Assembly: GCA_014155875.1 (NCBI GenBank)
Contig: JACEFZ010027107.1
Span: 61,001 to 125,000, forward strand
DNA length: 64,000 bases
Direction of reading: 5' to 3'
Source: Cepaea nemoralis
Lineage: Eukaryota > Mollusca > Gastropoda > Stylommatophora > Helicidae
Part shown: piece by piece, positions 10,050-20,642 of the stretch
Layout of the letters: each line of letters begins with the position of its first letter
Numbering within the stretch: the first letter of the stretch is position 1
Program-made: the position numbers and the translations under genes
The notes under the pieces: generated by a model
Told to the model about the DNA's origin: nothing
The model's input: the letters and a program-made list of their open reading frames with translations, nothing else
Databases searched by the model: none

Positions 10050-10540
10050 GGGTCATAGTCAGATATGACTAAGCTACCGTGTGACATTTAACGGTGCCAC
10101 CTGCTTTCTGTTAGCGCCGAATGTTGGGCGGCGCTCACCAAATTCAACATCCCTATTTGCGCCAACGGCTTCTGGCGGAGGAGCGTAATTAGGAGGGTTC
10201 AAGCCTTACCCTCATGAGCGGAAATACAACCTAAAGACCACATGTCATTGTAGGTAGACCAAGCCCTAAGTCTTGGTAGCAACAAGTCTAGGATGGACGA
10301 TCTGACAGGCGGGCAGTTAGAATATTGCTTTACTGATCATGCAGCTTCTGTATCTGGTCATATCCTAGACGTATTTGTGTCACCTTTCCTCTGAAGTAAC
10401 TAGGCAGACCGAGAGAGGAATCATATGTAAAGGCAACACATGGTCTCTAAATTCAGTCCAGGCTGTGTGATATCGAGCGGAAGAACTCCATTTTATGAAC
10501 ATCTTCCAAGACAGCAAGGTGCCAGTCAGTATCACAGAGG
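10050..10540 (+). repeat. R490 dispersed repeat, copy 2
   Basis: Same phrases as the copy at 17208-17700, including GGTCATAGTCAGATATGACT near the start, CTGTTAGCGCCGAATGTTGG (10108-10127) and GACAGCAAGGTGCCAGT at its end. Confidence 0.8.
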
Positions 10541-10560
10541 TAAACACTTGACTCTTGGAT

Positions 10561-10622
10561 TTATTTATTTATTTATTTATTCATTCATTCATTCATTCAT
10601 TCATTCATTCATTCATTCATTC
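10561..10622. repeat. ATTT/ATTC tetranucleotide microsatellite
   Basis: TTAT repeats pass into about 11 ATTC units, directly at the 3' end of a minus-strand LINE fragment. It may be that LINE's simple-sequence tail. Confidence 0.9.
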
Positions 10623-11105
10623 AGTAGCATGTCCTTTGCAGAACATCGCTCCCACAACAACTGTCCGTAAAACTTCCCGATCATAAGCAAGTTGTCCCGC
10701 GTCCGACACACCCATCTGGAGATCATCTGCCACATCCTGCACCCATCTTCTCTTTGACTTCCTCTACCTCTCTTCCCGTCATGTACAGCTCCATTTTAAA
10801 CTCTGCAAACTTTCGTGACGTTTCAAGTGACCAAACTATTTCAATTTTCTTTGTTTTATCGCCTTTAATAGCCATCCCTCCTCAATATTCAACTCTTGAA
10901 GCATGGATGCATTTGTTCTTTTCTTTACCCAAGATATTCTTAGAACTCGTCTATAACTTTTATATTCAAAGGAATGTATGCGCTGCTCTGCATGTTTAGT
11001 AAGAGTCCAGGTCTCAGAGGCGTATGTTGCAATGAGGAAGATACATGCTTTTAACAATATAATTTGTGTAGTTCTACCTGTCTCTCTCCACAATTTATTC
11101 AGTCA
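10623..11105 (-). pseudogene. LINE family B RT C-terminal fragment, left part (split by mariner)
   Basis: The minus-strand frame 10836-11093 holds ILLKACIFLIATYASETWTL, the conserved YGSETWTL-type motif downstream of the RT domain, and then SYRRVLRISW and WLLKAIKQRKLK. It aligns with 13395-13750 and 36105-36365. Its upstream coding part lies beyond the inserted mariner, at 12053-12215. Confidence 0.8.
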
Positions 11106-11123
11106 TTTTAGTCTTTGAAAATA

Positions 11124-12052
11124 CGATGGCTGGTCAATAAGTAAGTCACACAGTTCTGTGGGATGGCAGGTAAATGTAGTGGGTGTTTTCTATATGTGTC
11201 ATTAGGTGACAGCAAAATCGAACTTTATACTCCCGTTCGTCAGGTGGTGCTAGGTGTATCATGCGCATGCGCAGCGCATAAACAAAATGGCGACTGTACT
11301 TGCGGATTGTACAACGAAAAGCAGCGTGCTGTTGTGCGTTTTTTTTTTGTGGGCAAAAGGACTGCCTGCAAAGGGTATTCATAAGGAAATGCTTCTGTTT
11401 ACGCTGACAAATGTTTGTCCCGTAAAGCGATGCATAGCTGGGTAGAAAAATTTTCTCAAGGACGCTCTAAAATTGTTGATGAAATCTGACCTGGTCGACC
11501 TGTTGAGATTGCAACAGAAGCATCCATGCAGCGGGTGGAGGAGAAGATTAGAGGTGACAGGCGAGTAACGATAGACTCTGTACCATCTGCAATATTGTGC
11601 TCACATGGTTCAGCATACAGCATAACGCATGATCGATTGAAATTTCCAGGTCTGCTGACTAGAGGAGTGTTGTTTCTTCATGACAATGCCAGACCACATA
11701 CGGCTCGATTAACGCAGGAGACAATTAACCAACTAAGGTGGGAAGTTCTGGAACATCCACCTTACAGCCCCGACTTAGCCCCTAGTGATTTCCACCTTGT
11801 TTGGTCCACTGAAAACCCACCTTGGTGGGAGACATTTCGCGAACAACGCCGAAGTTGAATGTAAAGTGAAAACGTGGTTAAGAAAATAGAGCGTGCAGTT
11901 CTATGCAGCCGTTTTGGGAGGACTGATAAAATGATGAGATAAGTGCAATGTTGGTGGAAATTATGTTGAGAAATAAAGGGACAATTTATGTATAAAAGTA
12001 AACTTGTTTCAAGTTGTTATCATATTTAGTTACTTTTCTACAGCCATCTGTG
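11124..12052 (+). mobile_element. Mariner-type DNA transposon, internally deleted
   Basis: The left end GATGGCTGGTCAATAAGTAA and the reverse complement of the right end GATGGCTGTAGAAAAGTAA are imperfect terminal inverted repeats. The element lies inside a LINE (10623-11105 and 12053-12215). At about 930 bp it is shorter than the usual 1.3 kb, because the centre of the transposase is missing. Confidence 0.75.
11288..11858 (+). pseudogene. Mariner transposase pseudogene (SETMAR-like), missing its centre
   Basis: Coding similarity starts at the ATG of MATVLADCTTK (11288). It passes a frame break at a poly-T run (11338-11347) and continues through the N-terminal helix-turn-helix region (CLSRKAVHSW-like, SQGRSKIVDE, RRVTIDSV). 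It then jumps from DRLKF directly to LFLHDNARPHTARL and YSPDLAPSDFHL. The last two carry the second and third catalytic aspartates of the D,D34D triad; the first, normally within a DETW-like motif, is deleted. A stop also lies after VDEI. It is dead and cannot encode active transposase. Confidence 0.85.
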
Positions 12053-12215
12053 ACTTTCTTATGGACTTCCTCTCGTAAATACATTTTCGTCTTTTAACGG
12101 CTTTCATTGTGTCACCATTGTTGGTAATCAATGATCCAAGATATTCGAAATTGCCCACCACCTCAAATTTTTCCTCATTAAAATACATTTCTTTCTCCTC
12201 AGTAGGTTTTATCTG
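12053..12215 (-). pseudogene. LINE family B fragment, right part of the LINE split by mariner
   Basis: The minus strand reads FEVVGNFEYLGSLITNNGDT, the conserved (Y/F)LG..I..DG motif after the RT catalytic core. It precedes 10623-11105 in LINE order, the mariner lying between. Confidence 0.75.
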
Positions 12216-12599
12216 TATGTATTATCTTTGTTTTTGCTATGCTAAGATATAAGTTATATATAAGCGTGCATATTGGTCGATACAAATACGGCGCTGTCAC
12301 AATACACCCAATACGCACGCCCAAGGCTTAGAAAGGCGTCCTTCACTGTGCTTGTTAAATAAACATTTACAATGTTGATCTCAGTTAGGAGTGTTAAGTT
12401 CTGTCTATTTATCCACACAGCTATCGATATTTAAACCTTCGATTCGTAGATATACATTGATATGTATTGTGACTATCGCACTGTAAACCGTAGAAAACAG
12501 GCTGTGGCAGACTCATTATGGCCGCCTCACACGCTTAGATTGATGTCACTTGCTAATAGTGATGATTATTATTATGAAGATGACAATTAATGATGCTAA

Positions 12600-12880
12600 T
12601 TTTTACTTTTGCGTTCACTTGCCTTGAACTCAAGCGTAGTCCATTCACATAGTGCACTGGATTGATATCTTGCGTGTGGATTAGCTTTCCATAGTACCAA
12701 TGACCCTCGCCATAAGACAAATCCACTCCAACTTCAGAGGTACTTGCAATTTACGTTCCAAAGTCAAGGACGAGAAGTAAACATTTTAGTGCAACTGACC
12801 GGTGTAAGGGTTGAACCCGCATCTCGGCATCAGAAACCGGGCGTTTAAGAACAAGCGCTCTTATCCATGTTGACCTCTGA
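12600..12880 (-). repeat. tRNA-derived SINE (family C)
   Basis: The reverse complement of 12800-12880 reads as a tRNA-like head with an A-box-like ATGGATAAGAGCGC and a B-box GGGTTCAACCC. The body (GAACTCAAGCGTAGTCCAT on the plus strand) is shared with a plus-strand copy at 13970-14270. Confidence 0.75.
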
Positions 12881-13394
12881 AGATGGGAATGATGATGACA
12901 ATGCTGATGCTGATGATGAGCACTGTTACTATCAGGTCCACAAACATCAATTTACACAGTCAATCGTTGATGTCGTACACCATCTCTGAAACAATATTCT
13001 TCTGTTTCAGGCATTGTTGGCCAAGACAGGCTTGCAGCAGTCATCCTGAATTATTTACCTTCATAGACCACGGCCTTCATGTCTTGTTCTATTCGTTTTT
13101 TCATGGCTTATACTTGTGTTTCTCTTCTCATAATTGATTGATAATTGATTACCTTTGTTCTTGATGCATACTTACACCTGACCTGTTTAATTCTTCTCGC
13201 ATGCACTAACAGATACAATCGTCTTGAAAAGGCTTATCCAATCATGTGTTAAGGAGTGAATGGTGAGCATTGCAACGAGTTTTTGTCAATGTTGTATACT
13301 GATCTATTAATGAAATGAATAAGAATACACATACCGAGTTTCTAGAAGATTTGAACATTGGGGTCAACTAGCTCATTAAACAGAGCCGTGTCTC
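12881..13394. other. No recognisable feature
   Basis: A short GATGATG run at 12890-12920 is followed by unique AT-rich sequence. The frame 12883-13137 has no recognisable domain and begins in simple sequence. Confidence 0.5.
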
Positions 13395-13750
13395 GAAAAC
13401 TGAAATAAATTAATTCATTCAGTAGCATGTCCTTTGCAGAACCTCGCTCCCATAACAACCTTCTGGAAAACTCCTCGGTCATAAGCAAGATATCCAGCGT
13501 CCGATAAACATATCTGGAGATCATCTGCCACATCCTGCATCCATCTTCTCCTTGGCCTTCCTCTTCCTCTCTTCCCAGGCATATACTACTCCATGATCAT
13601 TCTCTCCAAATTTTCATGACGTTTCATGTGACCAAAATATTTCAATTTTCTTTGTTTTATCGTCTTTAGAAGCCAATCTTCTTCAATATTCAGATCTTGT
13701 CGTTTGAGTGATTTGTTCTTTTCTGTATCTAAGATATTCTGAAATACTTT
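13395..13750 (-). pseudogene. LINE family B 3' fragment, second copy
   Basis: The minus strand contains EDWLLKTIKQRKLKYFGHM, the tail motif following RT, then stops. It is a close relative of 10623-11105; the plus strand shows the shared CCTTTGCAGAAC(C/A)TCGCTCCCA phrase. Confidence 0.8.
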
Positions 13751-13969
13751 GGTCTCAAGAAACGCCACAGTGGTTTGGAAAAATAAGAAGATCATGGTTC
13801 CTGTAAGACGAGCTAGTGGTTGACCAACAGGCTGCTGGACACAATACTGACCACTTGGTCATCAGGGTACACGAGGCAAGAAACATAGTAAAACATCGAG
13901 AAACATTTTCTATTACTTCCACTACATCTATAACCTCGTATGCTTCCGGTTTACGATAATATTTACAGG

Positions 13970-14270
13970 AAGTCAGCATAATCGAATGGATAAGATCACT
14001 TGTTCTTAAACATGCTGTGCGCTTATGCCGAGGTAGCAGGCTCAATCCACACACAGGTCAGTTGGGCTGTTAACATCTCGTCATGACTTGGAGACGTAAA
14101 TTACAAGTACTTCTGAAGTAGGAGTGGATTTGCCTGATGGCGAGGGGCTCTGGTAATAGGGAGAGCTAATACACAAGGAAAAATCAGTTCAGTGCATTAA
14201 ATCTAGTAGCACGTGTATGGACTACGCTTGAGTTCAAAATGGGTGAAAGGAACACACAAAAATAAGTCAG
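13970..14270 (+). repeat. tRNA-derived SINE (family C), plus copy
   Basis: Contains the reverse complement of the body of 12600-12880 (ATGGACTACGCTTGAGTTCA at 14216-14235) and an eroded tRNA-like head ending AGGCTCAATCC. Confidence 0.65.
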
Positions 14271-14369
14271 GCCTTCTGTTAAGCCCCATACATTCCATCT
14301 ACCTTTTCCTTATGGTTGTTATAGTGACCTAGTTACACATGTAGTCATTTCTCCCATGTGTGGTTTCTT

Positions 14370-14585
14370 CTCCGGCTACGATATTCAAAGGCGTTACGAA
14401 CACAATTCGTAATTCCGTATGCCACGTTGGAAACGCAGCAGTGGGCAATTTGGCAGCAGGCCGAATTGCGTGGGATTCCCATACAAAAGGTATGAGTGCC
14501 GGTCGTTCAGAAAGCAATGGCAATGACAAATGACAATGCTGGGGTTGACTATAACGTCATGTAAATGATATGCAACTAACTTAAC
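14370..14585 (+). repeat. SINE-A copy (tRNA-derived), plus
   Basis: SINE-A is a roughly 230-250 bp family. Its head has an A-box-like TGGCGGAGAAGTTA and a B-box-like GTTCGAAAC; a mid-body segment GGTCGTTCAGAAAGCAATGG and a 3' end TGTCCTGTAAAGGATATGCA follow. This copy runs from an eroded head to GATATGCAACTAAC. Confidence 0.75.
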
Positions 14586-14959
14586 ATAACTAACCACACA
14601 TAGCCTTTCAGACAGCTGATTTGTGTGCATATGGTCATATAGTTAATCCGAGCTGCCCACAGACAAAGTGAAGACGATTATCAGTGTTTTGTGATTATAA
14701 ACACATTAAAATAAAATATAGTAACACTAATAAAGAAACGCTAAACAAAACTAAATTCCAACCATAATTACAATTAATGAAGTAACTGAGAATGGCCCAA
14801 ACGTTGAATATCCTGGCATCAAAATTAACTGTTCACAAGAGGTTAGAAAACAAAAACATTACCGAGCTTGCACAGAATTAAGAGCCTTCGAGACAACACC
14901 AGAAAACAAACTGCAGGAATAGTTTTCAGAGCATGGATCATTCCTGTGGCAATAAGTGG

Positions 14960-15370
14960 AGGCGTATCAGGGAATATATCGCAATGAATACTAAAAACAA
15001 TCTCCTCGTTTGAACTTAAATTATAGAAGCATTTTTACTATTCTGTGAATCAAAACAAGAATACATATATCCTTCAAGAGCTGAACATAGACGCTAGGCA
15101 ACGTACTCATAATGATGCTTCATGTCTCGGAAACTGCAGGGCACTGGCCACATTAAAGGTCACAGTGGCTTGGAGAGATCTGTAATGAAAGATGAGGTTC
15201 CTGGGAGAGGACACAATAGTGGACCATCACCGAGGATGGGCACGGTACATTAGAGACACACTGAGTATGGAAATGTAAGAGGTAGAGGGAACTGGCGAAA
15301 TATCCGGATCATTCCAGTGGGTCATTGATAGGGCAACTTTCTGCTATGGACCTACCAGACGATGAACAAG
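14960..15370 (+). pseudogene. LINE tail fragment (family D)
   Basis: The plus strand reads a degenerate post-RT tail with ILQELNIDARQR, TIVDHHRGWARYIRDTLSME and FQWVIDRAT, separated by stops. The pattern GHVxRM...W..L(V/I)..AT is the usual C-terminal end of APE-type LINE proteins. Confidence 0.55.
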
Positions 15371-15474
15371 GTGTTACTCATTCTAGTGTGTGATGCGTAT
15401 ATTGCGTAACTAATTAACATATGGTGAGTTACTAAATATAGTAAGAGAAAAATAGTAAGAGGCACATTTTTTTT

Positions 15475-15715
15475 TGCATACCCTATTTCCAGTACATCGC
15501 TGTCAACTACAACAGTTTACTGCTGTTGTTAATGTCTTGGCAAGTTTTACGTTAAGTAGTTTGCCATTGCTTTCTGAACGACCATCTCCCATACAAACAC
15601 GTTAAACCCCAGCGCAACGCGGTCTGCTGCCAAATTGGTCGCAGCTGTGTGTTGAATGCGGGTAAGCGGGATTACGAATCGCGTCTGTAAAACCTTAGCC
15701 ACGGAGACCGGCAAA
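15475..15715 (-). repeat. SINE-A copy, minus
   Basis: The plus strand shows CATCGCTGTCAAC (3' end), GCCATTGCTTTCTGAACGAC (body) and GGGATTACGAATCGCG...CCACGGAGACCGGC (head in reverse complement). Confidence 0.85.
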
Positions 15716-16164
15716 GGGCAAATAGTAGGAGAGAAAATAGTAAGAGAAATCGTAACAGGAAATAAAGGTGTCTTTTACTCACCTTAGTTCGGGCACATTG
15801 GGCGGACGGTGCCAGAGCCATGGTTTATAGGGACAGAAAGTTATGGGTTACTGGTCTTCCAGTTTCACGACGGTAGGCGCATGACCTTTAATTGGAGACA
15901 ATGGCTACTGGCATCGACCAGTGTGGTCACTGCTTGCAAGGAAAACAATGACAAACTATCTTCTTTACAAATACCAAGAAAGTTATGTTTCGGTCAATAG
16001 AGAATTAGAGAAACGACGTAAATACATGCTCCCTAGCGACTGAGTGCAACATGTTAACAACATTTAAAGTGGGATCGTTAGAATTCTTTTTTTAAAGAAA
16101 TTTATAAGATATCAGAGGAATCACCACAGAGGGAGGTGGGGGAACATCAATTACATTTGAAATG
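15716..16164. other. No recognisable feature
   Basis: Unique sequence. The frame 15809-16000 (63 codons) matches nothing I recognise. Confidence 0.45.
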
Positions 16165-16925
16165 GGGATGATTCAGAATTGATTCCAGACAATAAACAGA
16201 AGCTGCAACATTTAGTAGATGTGGTTGCTGCACACAGTGAATAACTAGAGTTAGCATTAAATTGTAAGAAGACAGATTATGGTTGTCACTAGGAAGAAAG
16301 AAATACCACCATTTAATTTACTGGTAAATGGCAATATTCTTAAACAAGTGAATCGGTACAACTATCTCGGAACAGTCATGACATCTGTTGGGAAGTGCCT
16401 TAAAGAGATAGAACTAGAATCCCTATGGTGAAGGTTGCTTTTTATAGCTGGGAAATATACTGACTAATAAAAAGCCAATTACACCAAGAAAGCTAAGTGA
16501 AGAGCTACATTAAACCTATACTTTTGTATGGATGTAAAACGTAGGCATTGAGCAGACAACATGAAAAACGTCTAATTGCAGTGGAATTGTGGTTTCTGAG
16601 ATTACCGTGGACAGACAGAAAAACCAATTGTCTAGTCTTACAAAAAACAAATGAGAAACGTACACTGATTAGAGAAATTAGACATGGACAGTCAACATTT
16701 TTTGGACACATTATAAGAAGAAATAAATGAGAGAACTTGCCAAAATTGGGGTGGGGGAGGGGAGGAAAAACAAGGGGAAGGCAGAGAAGTATACACCTGA
16801 ATGGCATGACCACGCGGTGTGGTCGAGACAGGAACAAAGAGCTGATTCACTACTGTAGTGATCGTGTGAGATGGCGAAACATGACCGCCCACGCTTTCCG
16901 GCGTGGCACAAGATGATATTATATA
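16165..16925 (+). pseudogene. LINE RT fragment (family E, (TGAT)n-tailed LINE)
   Basis: The plus strand reads broken pieces of the RT region after the catalytic motif (LVDVVAAHS, then VNRYNYLGTVMTS-like) and then PWTDRKTNCLVLQKTNEKRT, GQSTFFGHIIRRN and a final WRNMTAHAFRRGT-like tail. It aligns with 39670-40225, 49640-50525 and 50942-53525. Multiple stops and frameshifts. Confidence 0.8.
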
Positions 16926-16984
16926 GACCACTCGATAGACGGTGGGTAATGTAAATATTATTTCTCCGGTCGCGTTTACTTCCC

Positions 16985-17115
16985 AAGAGATTTTCTGGTA
17001 CTGAATTTAGCCTGGTTCCACCTGGGAGTACGCGTCAATTTAAAAAAAAAAATTCAAACCCACCCAATACGATCGAACCCATAGCCATCGGGTCGGCGGG
17101 CGAGCGTCTTAGTTT
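16985..17115 (-). repeat. SINE-B copy (tRNA-derived), minus
   Basis: The reverse complement carries a B-box-like GGGTTCGATCG and a tRNA-like run upstream. The body has ACCAGGCTAAATTCAGTACCAG and GGGAAGTAAA, phrases shared with copies at 28955, 41955, 54040 and 63340. Confidence 0.7.
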
Positions 17116-17207
17116 AGACCAAATAATAAAGATTGAGTGGCTCGTCGGACTTGTTGTTCCCTGTTAGGGTTAGGGATTACTTTCATTACCGATCATGTAT
17201 CATTTTG

Positions 17208-17700
17208 TGTCAGGTCTTAGTCAGATATGACTGAGCTACCGTAAAACAGTAGACGGTACTGCCTGCTTTCTGTTAGCGCCGAACGTTGGGCGGCGCTTAC
17301 CAAACCCGACACTCCACATTGTGCCAACGGCTTCGGGCGGAAGAGCGCAATTGGGAGGGTACAAGCCTTACCTGGTGCGAGGAAATGCAACCTGAAGACA
17401 AAGTGTCATGGCAGGGCAGACCAGACCCTAAGCCTTGGTTGGCAGCTGGTCTAGGATCGAAGCTCCGACAGGCGGACAATTAGAGCATTGCTTTGCTGAT
17501 CCGGCAGCTTCTGCAGCTTGTCTTGTTCCAGATGTAGAGGTGTTACATTTCCTCTGGAGTGAACTAGGCAGGCCGAGAGAGGGATCATGCTGCATGGGCA
17601 ACACATGATCTCTATATTTTAGCCCAGGCTTTGTGCTATGGAGAGGCAATAACTCCATCCCTTACAAACTATTGTCTGTCAAGACGGCAAGGTGCCAATG
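17208..17700 (+). repeat. R490 dispersed repeat, copy 3 (best preserved)
   Basis: Reference copy in this window. It runs TGTGTCAGGTCTTAGTCAGA at the start, CTGTTAGCGCCGAACGTTGG in the middle and GACGGCAAGGTGCCA at the end. Both strands have short open frames (17286-17483, 17297-17479) that come from the repeat and are not conserved. Confidence 0.85.
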
Positions 17701-17739
17701 ATCATGTAAACGATGGACAGAGGAAATAAGTCCATGGCA

Positions 17740-18235
17740 ATCCCGATATAAGAAGTTTATAAATGGGCACTCTCACGCTGTCCGTGCTTCACCTCGACAC
17801 CGCATGGTACAAGAGGAACACGATGAGATGATAACGATGATGAACAGCGTGCGAACTCTTCGGTGACTTTTGGAGAGATGAGAGGAACATTTATGGGAAT
17901 GTTCCGAGTTCAGTGGATTAATATATTTAGTATTATCTGCATATGTGCTTCAGTACCCTTCCATAGATCTCATCATTTCATCTCATCTCATCTTGCTCTT
18001 GTACCTTGTGATGTCCAGCCGAAGCATAAACAGCCGGAGAATGCCATTTTATGGGCTTCATCTACCGAAATTCCCATGGAATCTGCTACTTCCTCTGTTC
18101 ATCGTGTACATGGTCGGCCTCTTCTTCTGGTTCCATTTGGACTGTAATGATTGCTTGCTGCGGTACTGTCAGTTGATAGCCTACTTATGTGGCCGAACCA
18201 TTTCACTTGCTGTTTTCTAATGAAATTCTAGCGCT
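17740..18235 (-). pseudogene. LINE family F tails: inverted pair
   Basis: 17965-18235 is a minus-strand LINE tail: basic QVKWFGH motif, GRPC, EEVADSMGISVDEAHK. It ends in (ATGAG)n, seen on the plus strand as CATCTCATCTCATC. 17740-17845 holds the end of a plus-strand copy (CACCTCGACACCGCATGGTA, then GATGAGATGATAACG). The same family is at 46385-46680 and 55160-55235. Confidence 0.65.
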
Positions 18236-18559
18236 GCTATTACCCCTCCCACCTCCCCATTTTAGCGACATAGATTACACAAGGAAAATATCAACACTGC
18301 CCCCGAACTCTATGGCACCCTAGTTATTCTTCAGCAAACGATTATCTGCTTCATTCAGAATCAGTAAATTAGTGTGCGCAGCCGCGCGGCAGACCAGATC
18401 TAATCATTTTGCACTTATACCTATCGACCGTTGCTATTTTTAGTTATCTAAACTGCCTACAAACCCCATGTGTGCGTATGTCAGTGAATGTGTTTGAGTG
18501 AGTGAGTGTGTGTGTGGTGGAGTGTGACAGCTCTTTGAAGCTCGTTTAGTCCTGCTCGT

Positions 18560-18960
18560 AATTCCGACATTAGAAAGGACACAAGAACGACAAAGGCGCA
18601 AGTTCCATGCCAGCTGTCGTAGGCGTTCATGACTCTCCACATATCTCGGTCCTTTGTATTCTGGATCAACGCTGGTGCTGGTGATATTCCTCCATGCCAC
18701 CGTCTCCATCCGCATCATTTCTCTTGGTCGGCCTCTGCCTCTCTTCATCTCGGCCCTTCCAGCCGTTACGATGTTCTCCAATGCCTCTCTTTTCATCACA
18801 TGACCAAAGACAGTTGTTTGTCTCTTTCTTATTGTTGAATATAATCTTCTAGTTTCATTAGCCTTTTTGAGGCACTGACATATGGAAAACAATATATCAA
18901 ACCTCATAAGTGACTTGGAACCGTTGTAGAGCCGGATATATTTGAATCCCATCGTCACAG
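18560..18960 (-). pseudogene. LINE tail fragment (family G)
   Basis: The minus-strand frame (172 codons, 18440-18958) reads TIRKRQTTVFGHVMKREALE, GRGRPREMMRMETVAWRNI, then YVESHERLRQLAW. This is the post-RT tail, IRxRQxxFFGHxMRR then GxxRGRPR. Its N-terminal part is truncated. The 3' flank at 18480-18520 is a GT/GA-rich tract. Confidence 0.75.
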
Positions 18961-18964
18961 GGAC

Positions 18965-19110
18965 TCTTTAAAAAATTGACCTGCATTCCCAAATCGACCC
19001 AGCCTAAAATGGGAACCAGAACATGTTATGGGAAGCAAAGACGCCCGGCATGAGATTGACCAAATCAGTAGTGAAATGTTGATTGGTCTATAAACGTGTA
19101 CACACGCGGA
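18965..19110 (+). repeat. SINE-B fragment
   Basis: Body phrase CTAAAATGGGAACCAGAACA with ATGGGAAGCAAAG, lacking the tRNA head. Confidence 0.55.
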
Positions 19111-19194
19111 GGCTTACTGTGTACATGGCAAAATACAGTAAGTAAAGGACCTTCTTACATACGTAGAGGCCTACTAGTTATACGTTGTTTTTTT

Positions 19195-19440
19195 GGTTCG
19201 CATATCCTTTACAGGACATCGCTGTCAACATCAGCATCTTTCAGCTGATTTTTGATTTCTTGGCAGAATTAAGCTCAGTAGTTTGCCAATGCTTTCTGAG
19301 CGATCGGCTCACATACTCCGTAAGTTACCGACGCGGAAATAACTACTACCAATTCTAGCGCACGTCACGTTACTCACGAGAGTATACGGGATTACGGAGA
19401 AAACCGTGTAACTCCTAGACCAGGGAGGGCGGCGGTTATA
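19195..19440 (-). repeat. SINE-A copy, minus
   Basis: The plus strand begins GCATATCCTTTACAGGACAT and passes GCCAATGCTTTCTGAGCGAT. It ends with the reverse-complement head (GGGATTACGGAGAAAACCGT...GGGAGGGCGGC). Confidence 0.85.
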
Positions 19441-19449
19441 GTACTAGCC

Positions 19450-19640
19450 CCAAATTGTTACACACTAGCCGGCATTCGATAGGTGGTGTGCTCAATATTA
19501 CACCGGAGACTTTTACTGCCCATCTCAATTGTTGGTACCCATTGTATTCTGGGTCAACCAGGAATTTCACGTCAATTAACATCTTGTCTGTCCTGATCGG
19601 GATTCAAACCCATGAGCACAGGGCCATCTGGTTCCTACTG
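19450..19640 (-). repeat. SINE-B-like copy, minus
   Basis: The reverse complement has a B box TGGGTTTGAATCCC at 19606-19619 and a body matching the SINE-B layout. Confidence 0.55.
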
Positions 19641-19679
19641 TTGAGTTATGTCTTCTTTTTATAGTCTATACCACGTGGC

Positions 19680-20152
19680 GTTGGTGATTATGTCTGTCCA
19701 CAGCCGTCTGTCTAATGCTGATGTTCCTTGTTGCCATAATGTCACACTGTCCAGCATCTTCTATCTTGCTCTCACCTGCCTCTCCTCCCCTCCTTTACCG
19801 CTGTGAGGAAATACTCCAGATTTCTTCTTTTCATGACATGCCCAATTAATGTGGACTGTCTTCTTCTGATATGAGTAACCACTTCTCTTTGTGAGTTAAC
19901 CGCTTGCAAAATATCTTCATTGCTATTTTTATCCGTCAAGGGTGTTCTCATCATTCGCCTGTCTGTAAAACCACATATCCACACCTGTCACATAATTCCT
20001 TACCAGCTTGCTAATTGTCCATGATTCGCTTACTTACATCTGGATTGGCTCAATATAGACTTAAGAACTCCTTTTTTCACTTCGTTTGAAAAGATCAATT
20101 GCAATTCTCCATCTTGTTAAATGCTGTCTTAGCTTGAGCTATTCTACATGTC
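19680..20152 (-). pseudogene. LINE RT fragment, left part; insertion target of element 1
   Basis: The minus strand reads VNSQREVVTHIRRRQSTLIG and HVMKRRNLEYF (post-RT tail). Toward 20152 it reads the stretch AQAKTAFNKMEN, which follows the YLG..I..DGR motif located across element 1 at 28045-28130. Joined through one copy of the 6-bp duplication, the frame reads KCRIAQAKTAF, matching TRIAMAKVAF in the LINE at 51411-51596. Confidence 0.8.
20147..20152. repeat. Left 6-bp target-site duplication of element 1 (CATGTC)
   Basis: Partner of CATTTC at 28045-28050 (5 of 6). Collapsing the pair to one copy restores the LINE reading frame across the junction, which confirms both the 6-bp length and the element boundaries. 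Confidence 0.85.
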
Positions 20153-20642
20153 AGTAGTATACAATGTGGTATTCAGGTAGGAATTTAGGACTTTAGTCCT
20201 TCGGCTGACGTTGTTTTTTACTATATAAAAAGTCATAGTCCTACGCTCTGACGTCATATTTTACGACCACATTTTCAAAAAATTGGCGGGAAATTTCTTG
20301 GGTTTGGATGACTACTTCCGGTTGTCACTTCCGGTCGTCGGGTACTCCCTACCGACCACCCCGCCCACAGGTACCTCCTCCGGCCGCCTCCGCTTCCCCC
20401 GACCGCTTCCGAGCCCATTCAAAGATAGCGGTGCAAGCCCGGTGCATGTGGATTACTTATATAGATAAGTAGACCAACTAGTCACCGGGGACTAGTCCCA
20501 GTGTGTAGGTGTGTGTGTGTGTGTGTGTGTGCGTGGGCGGTGCGGTGTGCACGACCTCCAGTCATATCGATCCCCTTCGATGAAGAAGACTGAAGTCAAT
20601 ATGTCATAAATTGATTTATTTCATCTCTCGAGCGAACCCGAG
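20153..20642 (+). repeat. Left terminal inverted repeat of element 1
   Basis: Matches the reverse complement of 27535-28044. About a dozen substitutions plus GT-microsatellite length (20507-20532) distinguish them. It contains the promoter-like cluster at 20222-20366. A 61-codon frame without an ATG (20283-20468) is shared by both arms but overlaps these sites and looks fortuitous. Confidence 0.95.
20222..20366 (+). promoter_or_regulatory. Promoter-like cluster in the element 1 arm: TATA, CRE, E2F, two ETS sites, GC box
   Basis: From the terminus inward: TATATAAAA (20222-20230), a perfect CRE palindrome TGACGTCA (20249-20256), an E2F consensus TTGGCGGGAAA (20283-20293), two ETS-type ACTTCCGGT sites (20314-20322 and 20327-20335) and a CCCCGCCC GC box (about 20359-20366). 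Most are preserved in the opposite arm (CRE 27941-27948, E2F 27904-27914). Such sets are known from promoters of small DNA viruses that respond to the cell cycle. Activity is inferred only. Confidence 0.5.

Noticed and set aside
20283..20468. 61-codon frame conserved in both arms of element 1
   Set aside because: It starts at TTG, not ATG, overlaps E2F/ETS-like sites, and its conservation is explained by the arms being copies of each other.
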